Positions 51,267 through 60,146 of a DNA stretch of 64,000 nt are shown here, in pieces. The notes under the pieces were generated by a model that worked only from the letters and a program-made list of their open reading frames with translations, was not told where the DNA came from and made no database searches. Position 1 is the stretch's first letter; the number at the start of each line of letters is the position of its first letter. Origin of the DNA: Rhizobium sp. C4 (GTDB taxonomy: Bacteria > Pseudomonadota > Alphaproteobacteria > Rhizobiales > Rhizobiaceae); NCBI RefSeq assembly GCF_021026315.1, contig NZ_JAJNCX010000011.1, forward strand, positions 135,257 through 199,256, written 5' to 3'. The translations under genes and the position numbers were made by a program.

Positions 51267-52634
51267 ATGAAAGATAGCTTTCCATCTGTGGGTGGACCGA
51301 TTCAGCTCTTTTACACGCCTGTAGGCGGCAAGCGACTTCCGACCATCTCACGCGCCGAAGGGCTCTATATGTGGGATGCCAATGGAAAACGCTACGTCGA
51401 CGCCTCGTCGGGCCCGATCTGCTGCAACCTCGGACATGGAAACCGCCGCGTTATCGAGGCCGGGATTGAGCAAATGTCCAAGGTATCGTTCGCGAGCCGG
51501 AACCTTTTCGAGAACGAGCCTAACATCCAGTTGGCAGATCTTTTGGCTAAGCTCTGCGGGCCGGGCTTTGAACGCGCCTTCATTGTTTCGGGCGGTTCGG
51601 AGGCGACTGAAGGGGCCCTAAAGTTCGCGAGGCAGTACGCGGTTGTGACCGGCCAAGAGAGCCGATGGAAGGTCCTATCGAGAATGCCGAGCTACCACGG
51701 AGCATCGCTGGGGGCCGTGTCGGTAACAGGTGACCCTGAGACCGAAAGCTTGTACGGCGACGTCACGCGCATCATGCCTAAAGTTCCGGCCCCCTTTACC
51801 TACCGGCTCGAAGAAGGACAAACTGTTGAGAGTGCGTCCGAAGCAGCGGCAAAGGCCCTTGAAGACGCTATCATTGCTGAAGGATCAGAGAGCGTTCTCG
51901 CGTTTCTGATGGAACCGGTCGGTGGCCTCTCGACGGGCGCTTTGGTTGCTCACGACGTGTATTACAAACGTGTCCGCGACATCTGCACGCGTCATGGCGT
52001 GCTACTCATCTACGATGAAGTTATGAGTGGCGCAGGTCGGACAGGGAAGTTCCTCTCCGCGGAACATTGGCCGGTCGCCAAGCCCGACATCTGCACGCTC
52101 GCAAAGGGAGTTTCCGCCGGATATACGCCCCTCGGCGTCATCATGGTGAGCGCCGCAATGACGGATGTGCTTCGCAACGCGGGCGGTTTCGTTCACGGTC
52201 ATACCTATTCGGCAAACCCGCTGTCGTGCGCGATTGGCCACGCTGCATTGATGGAACTTGTCGAGGGAAATCTGATGAGCAATGCCGCAGAGATGGGTGA
52301 ACTTCTAAAGTCGGAATTGACTTCGCTCATGAACCGTTGCGATTTCATCGGCGACGTCAGAGGCAAAGGATTGCTGACCGCCATCGAAGTCGTTTCGGAC
52401 AAGGAGCGAAAGTCTGTTTTCGCGGCTGGAGAACCTTCGGTAGGCCGTCTGGTACAGCTTGGGATCGAACGAGGTATCCTTCTATACACCCGCCGAACCG
52501 CCAATGGACGCTATGGTGAATGGCTCATGATCTCTCCCCCTCTCACCGTTAACCCGGGTCAGATCAATGAGATTGTCGGTCTCCTGGAAGAAACATTCGC
52601 CGCGTTTAAAGCCGAAAAAACTGGCACGGCATGA
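51267..52634 (+). CDS. Class III aminotransferase (omega/beta-alanine:pyruvate type)
   Basis: The 455-residue PLP-dependent enzyme has the fold motifs VDASSGPICCNLGHGN, VSGGSEATEGALKFARQY, LIYDEVMSGAGRTG and LAKGVSAGYTPLG (PLP lysine). Its C-terminal RRTANGRYGEWLMISPPL is typical of omega-amino acid aminotransferases. It lies 18 bases after the first aminotransferase gene and overlaps the next by four bases. The two enzymes are different family members and may act on successive amino groups or recycle the amino acceptor. Confidence 0.87.
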   Translation: MKDSFPSVGGPIQLFYTPVGGKRLPTISRAEGLYMWDANGKRYVDASSGPICCNLGHGNRRVIEAGIEQMSKVSFASRNLFENEPNIQLADLLAKLCGPGFERAFIVSGGSEATEGALKFARQYAVVTGQESRWKVLSRMPSYHGASLGAVSVTGDPETESLYGDVTRIMPKVPAPFTYRLEEGQTVESASEAAAKALEDAIIAEGSESVLAFLMEPVGGLSTGALVAHDVYYKRVRDICTRHGVLLIYDEVMSGAGRTGKFLSAEHWPVAKPDICTLAKGVSAGYTPLGVIMVSAAMTDVLRNAGGFVHGHTYSANPLSCAIGHAALMELVEGNLMSNAAEMGELLKSELTSLMNRCDFIGDVRGKGLLTAIEVVSDKERKSVFAAGEPSVGRLVQLGIERGILLYTRRTANGRYGEWLMISPPLTVNPGQINEIVGLLEETFAAFKAEKTGTA

Positions 52635-53467
52635 CCTCTTCCGTAAATGCCTCTCTTGAAAAGCCACGCCGACCGTCCATCGGGATGATCGGCGTGGGTG
52701 CCTTCGGCATGTTCGCCGTCAAGCATCTGAGCGCGCACTTTCGCGTCGTCGGTTTCGATCCGTTCGCGGACCTTCAGCCGCTTGAGGCCCGTTATGGCAT
52801 TTGCTCTGCCTGCTTACCTGAAGCAGCAAGTTGCGACTTTGTGGTGCTATCTATGCCTGTGAAAGAGCTAGCAAACGTTGTCCAGAATATTCGGCCATAT
52901 CTGCGAGCGGGTAGCGTGGTGCTTGACGTTTGCTCGGTCAAATGCGGACCGGCGGCAATTCTGAAAGGGTTGCCGAGCCATGTCCAGGTCGTTGGTACAC
53001 ATCCCCTCTTTGGGCCTCAGAGCGGCAAGAATGGGATCGAAGGTTTGCCAATTGCAATCGTACCGATCCGTGGTACGGCTTACCGAATCGTCGCGGCATT
53101 CCTTCGAGCGCAGCTCAAACTCAGAGTGGAAATCACGACTGCGGAAAATCACGATCGGCAAATGGCCCAGGTGCAAGGACTGACCCATCTGATCTCGCGG
53201 ATTCTGCTCTCCATGCCTTTGTCTCCTGCATCAATGACCACAACGGCTTTCGATCATCTAAAAGCGATGACCGAGCTCCTTTGCCGTGACTCCGACGAGC
53301 TGTTTCACGCGATCTGCGCTGAAAACCCGTATGTCAAGGACGTCATTCGCCGTTTCCTAGACATGTCGAGAAATGTTGGAGGCCGTTTTTGCGGCGACAG
53401 TGAAGAGGAGCTACTGCAATCCAAGGCACCAAAAAGAACTAATCTTCAACCTTCCTGCTCAGAATGA
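52631..53467 (+). CDS. TyrA-like (prephenate/arogenate dehydrogenase family) NAD-binding protein
   Basis: The 278-residue protein begins with a Rossmann site IGMIGVGAFGMFAVKHL. VGTHPLFGPQSG, the substrate-binding His strand of TyrA enzymes, follows at about residue 122. ENHDRQMAQVQGLTHLISR is the dimerisation helix of this family. Its ATG overlaps the aminotransferase stop (ATGA), so it is part of the operon. Tyrosine synthesis makes little sense in this context, so a dehydrogenase or imine reductase acting on the cassette C substrate is more likely. The end overlaps the convergent TetR gene. Confidence 0.82.
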   Translation: MTSSVNASLEKPRRPSIGMIGVGAFGMFAVKHLSAHFRVVGFDPFADLQPLEARYGICSACLPEAASCDFVVLSMPVKELANVVQNIRPYLRAGSVVLDVCSVKCGPAAILKGLPSHVQVVGTHPLFGPQSGKNGIEGLPIAIVPIRGTAYRIVAAFLRAQLKLRVEITTAENHDRQMAQVQGLTHLISRILLSMPLSPASMTTTAFDHLKAMTELLCRDSDELFHAICAENPYVKDVIRRFLDMSRNVGGRFCGDSEEELLQSKAPKRTNLQPSCSE

Positions 53468-54182
53468 CCTCAAGACCGGCAACGAAGGAATCGATAAAGA
53501 GATTGAAACCGCGATCCAACGGGGCCGCAGCGCCGTTCTGCCACCGTAATACAAAGCTTCGATTGGCAAGACGTTCGATGTTCCGCGCTAGCAGGGGGTG
53601 AGTTTCTTCATTGACTGATGCGACAACCTTTTGCATTCCGACGGCCCACTCGGTGGCTTCTTCTTTCGGAACCATTGCAAATTCCTGTGTCGTGAACCCC
53701 ACCATTGTCCCGATCACGGCATTGTATGCTGCATCCAACCGCTCCGCGGGGCAACCTGCCTGCGTCAGCACAGTCAGAATGCGTTCAATCATATCGAGGT
53801 CGACACTCGAATTGGATATAAGTTGCACCCCGATTAGCGGTGCCACGTTGGGATGCTTGCGAACAGCTTCGCGATAGTTATGGAACAGGGCTTTCAACCA
53901 CCGCTTCCAGTCTGGTCCAAGAGGGGGAGCAATATCTCGCAGGACTTCAGAGATCACTTCGGCGATAACCGCGTTCCGGCTTGGGATGTGCCAATAGATG
54001 GCAGTCGGATAAACGCCAAGCTCCTTCGCAAGATTTCGCATGCTGAAGTTTTCAAGTTCTGACCCGTCGATAAGCTTCAATGCCGCCGCGACTATTGCCT
54101 CTCTGGTAAGGCCCTGTTGATCCGCCTCCGGCTTCAATTTGCGCGGCGCGCGCCGTTGGCGACCTACGACAGCCTGATTCAT
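53439..54182 (-). CDS. TetR/AcrR-family regulator of cassette C
   Basis: The 247-residue protein has a basic N-terminus and a helix-turn-helix LTREAIVAAALKLIDGSELE, then NLAKELGVYPTAIYWHIPSR (residues 24-70), followed by a C-terminal TetR_C domain resembling the type with VLTQAGCPAERLDAAYN. It is convergent with the TyrA-like gene (29-base overlap). Operator copies lie between it and the M20 gene and before the transporter operon, so it probably controls the cassette and perhaps itself. Confidence 0.85.
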   Translation of the reverse strand: MNQAVVGRQRRAPRKLKPEADQQGLTREAIVAAALKLIDGSELENFSMRNLAKELGVYPTAIYWHIPSRNAVIAEVISEVLRDIAPPLGPDWKRWLKALFHNYREAVRKHPNVAPLIGVQLISNSSVDLDMIERILTVLTQAGCPAERLDAAYNAVIGTMVGFTTQEFAMVPKEEATEWAVGMQKVVASVNEETHPLLARNIERLANRSFVLRWQNGAAAPLDRGFNLFIDSFVAGLEVILSRKVED

Positions 54183-54631
54183 ATTCAGTACTCCAATATC
54201 TTAATCCCGCCGCGCAACTGCGTGGCGAACTAGGCAGCCAAGGCCGGTACATTGGCCGGCGATGGTTCCATCATTGTGTGTCAGCCTAAGTGCAGCGAGT
54301 CCCTGGCTCAAGTATCCCAAGGAAGGAGGATGGATACAAGCTTTATTGTACAGCGTTAGGATCCCGCGTCGGAAGCAGCAGGAAAAGCAAAATGGGTTGA
54401 GTTACGGGACCACCCTCGCCCCGGCGTTTAACGTCCAAACCGCCGCCGCTCCTGTGGCACAATCAGGCGGCCGTTGCGCAGGACAAGCTGTAAGGACGAG
54501 AGGTTAATCCGCGAAACCGGCAAAGATCCACGCCCCATGAAATTCGCTACCATTTATTGTACGCTGTTATTGTACATTGATAAACCATGAGCTAGCTTCT
54601 GAAAGCTGACAAGCTGTTAAAGGAGTTGTTG
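54183..54631. promoter_or_regulatory. Regulatory region between the TetR and M20 genes
   Basis: No gene was found here. Two operator-like copies are present: TTATTGTACAGCGTTA at 54343-54358 and GTACGCTGTTATTGTAC at 54559-54575. The second is close to the start of the M20 gene (54632) and the first may serve the TetR gene. Confidence 0.5.
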
Positions 54632-55975
54632 ATGCCTGAAAGTCGCGGACCCTCCATAACTTCGCCCTCAGAAGCCGATTTGGCGGCTCGCGCTAATGAC
54701 CTGGCGGATCGCATCGCGCCGAAGGTCATTCAATGGCGTCGCGAAATACACGCAAATCCTGAACTGGCATGCCACGAGCATCAAACCAGCGCGATGGTCG
54801 CCGAGCATTTGCGCTCGATCGGGCTTGATGAGGTTCGCACAGGCTTGGGCGGTGGAACCGGCGTCATCGGCGTTCTACGCGGATCGGAGCCCGGTCCCGT
54901 TATTGCTCTTCGGGCGGACCTGGACGCACTTCCAATTCGTGAAGAAACCGGACTGCCGTTCGCTTCAACCGTGACCGCGCCATGGGGCGATATCGATGTG
55001 CCCGTCATGCACGCTTGTGGACACGATGCCCATACCGCCATGCTAATGGGAGCTGCTGAAGTACTTGGCTGCCTACGAGAGGATATAAAAGGCACCATTC
55101 TATTCATATTCCAGCCTGCGGAAGAAGGCCCCCCGCCCGGTTGGCAGGGACCGCACGGCGCGAAGTTGATGATTGCGGAAGGGGCATTAAGCAACCCGAA
55201 ACCGGATGCAATGTTCGGAATTCATGTCGTCGGTGGACGCCCCCCGGGAACCGCAGGGGACATCCATTATCACGTCGGTGCCGGCGGCTACGCAATGCGT
55301 CAGTTCAAGATCATCATCGAGGGAAAGGGGGGGCACGCGTCCATGCCCTGGCGCACTGTTGATCCTCTTGTGATCGGCGCACAGATTCTGCTCGGCCTTC
55401 AGACGATCATAAGCAGAAGGACCGACGTTTATCAAAACCAGGCGACACTTTCGATTGGGAGTTTCCGCGGCGGAGATAAGTTCAACGTCATTCCAGATTT
55501 CGCGGTCATGGAGGGAGCACTGCGCGTCACCCAGGCTGATAGCCTACCCGAAATGGAACGTCTGCTGAGCGCGACAGTGGAGGGAATTGCTGGCTCCGGG
55601 GGAGCCATCGGCCGGGTTGTTTGGGGCCATTACGACCCTCAGCTAATCAATGATGTGGAACTTTGTTCAATTGCGGCTGCCAGTTTCGGGCGTGCGGTGA
55701 ATGCAGGCGGAAAGGTGATTGTTGCGCCTCCGTTTGCTCTCGACGACTTCTCGCAATTCTCGCACCACGTACCCTCGCTGTTCTTTACCATCGATGTCCC
55801 TCCGGAGCCTGGTCAGAACGTGATCTCGGGGGACCACCACACGTCAACCTTCTTTGTAAACGAGTCCGCTTTGGTGGTTGGAGTCCGCGCGTTCGTCCAA
55901 CTCAGCCTCGACACCCTAAAAAATCTACCCGGCACAAAGGAGAGCCCGGACACAGTAGATCATGGCGCAGGTTAA
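54632..55975 (+). CDS. M20-family metal-dependent amidohydrolase (hippurate hydrolase-like)
   Basis: The 447-residue protein starts at ATG with AGGAGTT upstream. The M20 motifs are HANPELACHEHQT, VMHACGHDAHTAMLMGAAE (metal ligands), IFQPAEEGPP and FGIHVVG, with the dimerisation lid at about 215-320. Members remove N-acyl groups from amino acids, including hippurate and N-acetyl compounds. In the operon context it probably releases a free beta-amino acid from an N-acyl form. The rest of the substrate is unknown. Confidence 0.88.
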   Translation: MPESRGPSITSPSEADLAARANDLADRIAPKVIQWRREIHANPELACHEHQTSAMVAEHLRSIGLDEVRTGLGGGTGVIGVLRGSEPGPVIALRADLDALPIREETGLPFASTVTAPWGDIDVPVMHACGHDAHTAMLMGAAEVLGCLREDIKGTILFIFQPAEEGPPPGWQGPHGAKLMIAEGALSNPKPDAMFGIHVVGGRPPGTAGDIHYHVGAGGYAMRQFKIIIEGKGGHASMPWRTVDPLVIGAQILLGLQTIISRRTDVYQNQATLSIGSFRGGDKFNVIPDFAVMEGALRVTQADSLPEMERLLSATVEGIAGSGGAIGRVVWGHYDPQLINDVELCSIAAASFGRAVNAGGKVIVAPPFALDDFSQFSHHVPSLFFTIDVPPEPGQNVISGDHHTSTFFVNESALVVGVRAFVQLSLDTLKNLPGTKESPDTVDHGAG

Positions 55976-56028
55976 CGGCTGGGCGGCAGTTACAAATTCA
56001 AAGCATCTCAAAAAAGGAGAAGGGGAAT

Positions 56029-57303
56029 ATGACAACAACACAAATGAAATCGGAAGGCCTTGCCAGCAAAGCTGCAAGCCCGGCTAAGACAATCATAGCG
56101 GTCTCCATCGGCAACGCCTTAGAATGGTTTGACATTGTTATCTATGGCTTCATGGCGGTGACAATCTCGCGGCTATTCTTTCCTGATGGGGACAGCACTG
56201 TTTCGCTGCTCCTCACCCTTGGCACATTCGGCGTCTCGTTCTTCATGAGGCCGCTTGGCGCGATCGTCCTCGGCGCATATGCCGATCGGGCTGGACGGAA
56301 AAAAGCTCTCACGCTATCAATTACCCTCATGACACTGGGGACTCTGATTATCGCGATCAGTCCATCCTATGGCACGATCGGGCTCGCAGCCCCACTTCTC
56401 GTGCTCATTGCGCGACTCATTCAGGGATTTTCCGCCGGCGGCGAATTCGGGAGTGCGACCGCGCTTTTGTCTGAACAGGATCCAGATCGACGTGGATTCT
56501 ATGCCAGCTGGCAGTCAGCAAGCCAAGGTATCACGACAGTACTTGCGTCTGGTTTCGGCGTTGCGCTCAACGCACTCTTGACGCCCGACCAGTTGATGAA
56601 CTGGGGATGGCGCATTCCATTTTTCTTCGGGCTTCTCGTCGGTCCAATTGCCATCTATATCCGGAGGGAGCTGGAAGAAGGTGAAGAATTCCAGACCGAA
56701 AAAGCATCGCCGAGCCCGATCCTTGAGACGCTTGTTACCCATCGGGGACGAATAATCACTGCTATTGGATTGATCGTCCTTGGGACAACGATATCCTATG
56801 CCAGCTTGTTCACACCGACATTCGCGATCAGACAGCTCAAACTTCCCGCAACTGCCGGGTTCACTGCGTCCTTAATTCTCGGCGTGCTGCAATTTTTTCT
56901 ATCGCCGCTGTTCGGGATGCTCTCTGATCGTATGCGCAGAACACGCATCATGACCATCGCAGCCGGCAGCATTCTTGTTGCGGTACTGCCTCTCTACACC
57001 TTGCTTGCAGCGTATCCCACAACGGTCACGCTTTACTTGGTTCAGATCGTTCTAGCGGTCGGAGTGTCGGCGTACTTCGGGCCTTTGTCTTCACTGATGG
57101 CAGAAATCTTCCCAGCCCGGATTCGAGGCACCGGTTTGTCTGTTGGATATTCGTTCGGTGTAGCAATCTTTGGTGGTTTCGCCCCGTTTATTATCGCATG
57201 GTTGTTAAGCACGACAGGATCGCTACTTGCTCCCGGCTTCTATGTCGCCGCTGCCGCTCTCCTCAGCCTAATAGCCCTTCGTTATTCGGAACGATATTTG
57301 TAA
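56029..57303 (+). CDS. MFS transporter, MHS (metabolite:H+ symporter) family
   Basis: The 424-residue membrane protein has twelve predicted helices. GNALEWFDIVIYGFMAV, PLGAIVLGAYADRAGRKK, QGFSAGGEFGSATALLSEQ and IPFFFGLLVGPIAIYIRREL are the MHS (KgtP/ShiA/ProP-like) family markers. I chose the ATG at 56029 with AAAAGGAGAAGGGG upstream; the frame extends further left but overlaps the M20 gene in another frame. It likely imports a carboxylate substrate and may be the proton-coupled partner to the ABC importer in the same cassette. Confidence 0.88.
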   Translation: MTTTQMKSEGLASKAASPAKTIIAVSIGNALEWFDIVIYGFMAVTISRLFFPDGDSTVSLLLTLGTFGVSFFMRPLGAIVLGAYADRAGRKKALTLSITLMTLGTLIIAISPSYGTIGLAAPLLVLIARLIQGFSAGGEFGSATALLSEQDPDRRGFYASWQSASQGITTVLASGFGVALNALLTPDQLMNWGWRIPFFFGLLVGPIAIYIRRELEEGEEFQTEKASPSPILETLVTHRGRIITAIGLIVLGTTISYASLFTPTFAIRQLKLPATAGFTASLILGVLQFFLSPLFGMLSDRMRRTRIMTIAAGSILVAVLPLYTLLAAYPTTVTLYLVQIVLAVGVSAYFGPLSSLMAEIFPARIRGTGLSVGYSFGVAIFGGFAPFIIAWLLSTTGSLLAPGFYVAAAALLSLIALRYSERYL

Positions 57304-57487
57304 TCGGGCGATATGAAAATAATTGCGGCCGAGCAATCGGGGAGAGGCGGGCCGCAAAGGAGCAAGGTGCTATCTGCACCACAAGTTGATCACAGTTATC
57401 CTCCGCGTTGAAGCGGGTATGATGAACTTCATGACAGACCACGGTCATCTGATCGTTCACCGTGGTCGCCTACGCACGGCACAACTG

Positions 57488-57520
57488 CTATCTTTCCGCT
57501 CTCCAAGGGCGGAAAGATAG
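57488..57520. terminator. 12-base perfect stem-loop downstream of the MFS gene
   Basis: CTATCTTTCCGC (57488-57499) and GCGGAAAGATAG (57509-57520) form a stem with a 9-base loop. No T-run follows, and the stem is 185 bases after the stop, so it could be a terminator or a structured RNA element. Confidence 0.5.
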
Positions 57521-57919
57521 AGTGATTAGAGAGCCGTAAATTCAACAGGAAACAGTAGGCATTCCCCCTCTGACACCAGAGACTGAAAGTCGCGGTCCGG
57601 CCATCTGCCCCGGCGAGCAGCTCACGAACATGTTGTGTGACGCCCACGTGCTCCCAATGTCCGGTCCCAACTCGGTGCCCCGGCTAGACCACGCCGCCAT
57701 CGGGCGGTCACAAGAGGCAATGTCAGCAATGGAATCGACATGGCCATCTACTAGCTTAGTGGCGGACCATCAAAGGCTTCTCGGGTCCTCCGGAAATGCG
57801 CCATGGCGATTTGCAGGTGTACCCACTGTGCACAAATCATGGTCCGCTGATTGGACTTGGGGTCTTGGGTGACCAGGTCAGGCAAGAGGTCGTCGAAGCA
57901 CCCTACCAACACACGGTTG

Positions 57920-58006
57920 ACCAACCGACATGCAGGTCAGGCAGCTGCAGATATGCGGCGCTTAGCTTTGCATAAAGCTGCCTGCAGATGAGACCGGTCG
58001 GTTGGT
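57920..58006. repeat. Nested inverted repeat, candidate structured RNA
   Basis: The outer arms ACCAACCGAC (57920-57929) and GTCGGTTGGT (57997-58006) pair perfectly. The inner arms AGGCAGCT (57939-57946) and AGCTGCCT (57976-57983) also pair, and TATGC (57952-57956) with GCATA (57970-57974) forms an inner stem. The result is a long branched or nested hairpin 100 bases before the transporter operon. Confidence 0.5.
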
Positions 58007-58076
58007 GTCTAGCACCCCAGAGTCACTAAACGAAACCGCTTTTAAAGCGGCCTCTTGCCAGCCCTCTACATTCATT

Positions 58077-58093
58077 GTACAACGTTATTGTAC
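58077..58093. promoter_or_regulatory. TetR-type operator before the cassette C importer
   Basis: GTACAACGTTATTGTAC has the perfect arms GTACAA and TTGTAC with a five-base spacer. It lies 28 bases before the start of the binding-protein gene. Confidence 0.6.
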
Positions 58094-58120
58094 GGCGTTA
58101 TAAAACTAAGGGGAACCTCT

Positions 58121-59302
58121 ATGAAACGCATGCTAATCTGCCTCGCCATGTCTACGGCTCTGACCGTTCCAGCGTCGGCGCAGGACGTCAAACTTGGCCT
58201 TCTTCTCGGCTTCACAGGTCCGCTCGAGTCGGTCGCGCCGGACATGGCGGCCGGCGCTGAACTCGCGATCAAGGAAGTCAACGACAGCGGGCTATTCCTC
58301 AACGGGAGTAAGATCACGACGATCCGCGCGGACTCCACGTGCGTGGACGCTGGCGCAGCAACAGCCGCAGCGGAGCGGCTCGTTTCGTCAGATAAGGTCA
58401 GCGCAATCATTGGCGACACGTGTTCGGGAGCATCGGCCGCGGTCCTGACCAACGTTGCTTTGCCGAAGGGCGTTGTCATGGTTTCACCATCCGCAACGTC
58501 GCCTGCTCTGTCCACTCTGAAGAGTAACGGCTTCTTCTACCGAACTGCATCCTCCGATGCGCGGCAGGGCGAAATTCTTGCGGCAATTATGAAGGATCAC
58601 GGAGTAAAGACTGCCGCGATCACCTACACCAACAACGATTACGGCAAGGGTCTTTCCGACAGCATCAAGACCAATTTTGAAAAACTTGGCGGCAAAGTTA
58701 CAATCGTTGCCTCTCATGAGGACGGAAAGGCCGACTACAGTGCCGAAGTAGCTTCTCTCGCTTCAGCCGGTGGCGACGTTCTCGTCGTGGCAGGATATCT
58801 TGACCAAGGTGGCAAGGGAATCGTTCGCGCATCACTGGATGCCGGTGCGTTCGATAAGTTTGTTCTGCCGGATGGCATGATCGGTGACAGCCTCGTGAAG
58901 GCGATCGGTAAGGATTTGAACGGTTCGTTCGGTGATATCCCTGGCTCGAACTCAAACGGCGCGGAAATCTTCAAGGCCATGGTGACCAAGGCCGGCTTCA
59001 AGGTTGGCCCCTACTCTGCAGAATCCTACGACGCGGCGGCTCTCACCCTCCTGGCGATGCAGGCATCGAAGTCCAGCGAAGGCAGTGTTTTCAAGAACAA
59101 AATAATGGAAGTTGCAAACGGCCCGGGCGAACAGATCCTTCCCGGGGAGCTGGCGAAGGGATTGAAGATCCTCGCTGAAGGCGGAAAGATCGACTACGTT
59201 GGTGCAACCAATGTCAAGCTCGTGCCGCCTGGCGAAAGCGCAGGCAATTTCCGGGAAATTCTCGTCAAGGACGGCGCACTGACTACAGTCGGTTATCGCT
59301 AA
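58121..59302 (+). CDS. LIV-type ABC transporter substrate-binding protein (cassette C)
   Basis: From the ATG at 58121 the protein has 393 residues with a signal peptide (KRMLICLAMSTALTVPASA). The mature protein starts VKLGLLLGFTGPLESVAP with the ligand-loop pattern of the HAAT family. GDTCSGASAAVLTNVALPKG and AAITYTNNDYGKGLSDSI follow in order. The start has GGGGAACC upstream. It is the first gene of the importer operon behind the TetR-type operator. The ligand is probably the cassette C amino acid. Confidence 0.9.
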   Translation: MKRMLICLAMSTALTVPASAQDVKLGLLLGFTGPLESVAPDMAAGAELAIKEVNDSGLFLNGSKITTIRADSTCVDAGAATAAAERLVSSDKVSAIIGDTCSGASAAVLTNVALPKGVVMVSPSATSPALSTLKSNGFFYRTASSDARQGEILAAIMKDHGVKTAAITYTNNDYGKGLSDSIKTNFEKLGGKVTIVASHEDGKADYSAEVASLASAGGDVLVVAGYLDQGGKGIVRASLDAGAFDKFVLPDGMIGDSLVKAIGKDLNGSFGDIPGSNSNGAEIFKAMVTKAGFKVGPYSAESYDAAALTLLAMQASKSSEGSVFKNKIMEVANGPGEQILPGELAKGLKILAEGGKIDYVGATNVKLVPPGESAGNFREILVKDGALTTVGYR

Positions 59303-59366
59303 TTCCTTCAGGCTGACGGTTCGTCTTTCGAAGGGCGGACCGTCCCATTTACGAGAGTGACCAAAG

Positions 59367-60146
59367 ATGATCACAGTTGAGAGACTGTGTAAGCGCTTCG
59401 GCGGCCTCGTCGCCGTGAACGACGTATCGCTTACGATTCAGTCTGGTAAGATAACGGGACTTATCGGGCCGAATGGCGCTGGCAAATCCACGCTCTTTAA
59501 CCTTATTGCTGGCCGCTATCAGCCAACATCAGGCCGCGTGCTGCTCGACGGGGCCGATATTACCGGCATGCCGCCGCATGAGCTGTTTGCTCGCGGACTG
59601 CTTCGCACATTTCAAATCGCGCACGAATTCTCGACACTGACGGTTCGAGAGAATTTGATGGTCGTTGCTCCTCGGCATCCGGGCGAGCGTCTCTTCAATG
59701 TTTGGCTGCGTCCTGGGCTGGTGCGGCAGTTCGACCATGAAATTCGGCAAAAAGCCGATGAAGTTCTCGAGTTCCTCAAGCTTGACCACATTGCTCACCT
59801 TCCGGCGGGTAACATTTCAGGCGGACAGAAAAAGCTTCTCGAATTGGGCCGCACGATGATGGCGGAGCCGAAGATCGTGTTTCTGGATGAAGTCGGTGCA
59901 GGCGTGAACAGGACGCTGCTCTATGAAATCGGCGATGCCATTATTCGGCTGAATAAGGAGCGCGGCTACACGTTCTGCCTTGTCGAACATGACATGGATT
60001 TCATTGCCCAGCTCTGCGATCCCGTCATTGTGATGGCAGGTGGTGCCGTGATGGCAGAAGGTACCGTTGCTGAGGTCAAATCCAATCAAGACGTCATCGA
60101 AGCTTATCTTGGTCACGGCCCGAAACAGAAAAGGCAGGTTAAGTGA
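59367..60146 (+). CDS. livG: LIV-type ABC transporter ATPase (LivG-like), cassette C
   Basis: This 259-residue ATPase has Walker A GPNGAGKSTLFNLIAG, signature NISGGQKKLLELGRTMM and Walker B VFLDEVGAGVNR. RTFQIAHEFSTLTVRENLMV is typical of LivG proteins. Its stop overlaps the next ATG by one base. Confidence 0.92.
   Translation: MITVERLCKRFGGLVAVNDVSLTIQSGKITGLIGPNGAGKSTLFNLIAGRYQPTSGRVLLDGADITGMPPHELFARGLLRTFQIAHEFSTLTVRENLMVVAPRHPGERLFNVWLRPGLVRQFDHEIRQKADEVLEFLKLDHIAHLPAGNISGGQKKLLELGRTMMAEPKIVFLDEVGAGVNRTLLYEIGDAIIRLNKERGYTFCLVEHDMDFIAQLCDPVIVMAGGAVMAEGTVAEVKSNQDVIEAYLGHGPKQKRQVK

Larger units (their letters stand above)
57304..58076. other. Structured non-coding region between the MFS and ABC transporter genes
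   Basis: No coding frame stands out over about 770 bases. Several inverted repeats were found: a 12-base stem at 57488-57520, GCGGACCAT at 57762-57770 with ATGGTCCGC at 57839-57847, and a nested structure at 57920-58006. Together they suggest structured RNA, an attenuator or remnants of a lost gene. Confidence 0.4.

Noticed and set aside
1..54322. A 14-base identity CAAGTATCCCAAGG at 1-14 and 54309-54322
   Set aside because: In 64 kb several chance matches of this length are expected, the flanks do not agree, and neither site has another sign of recombination.
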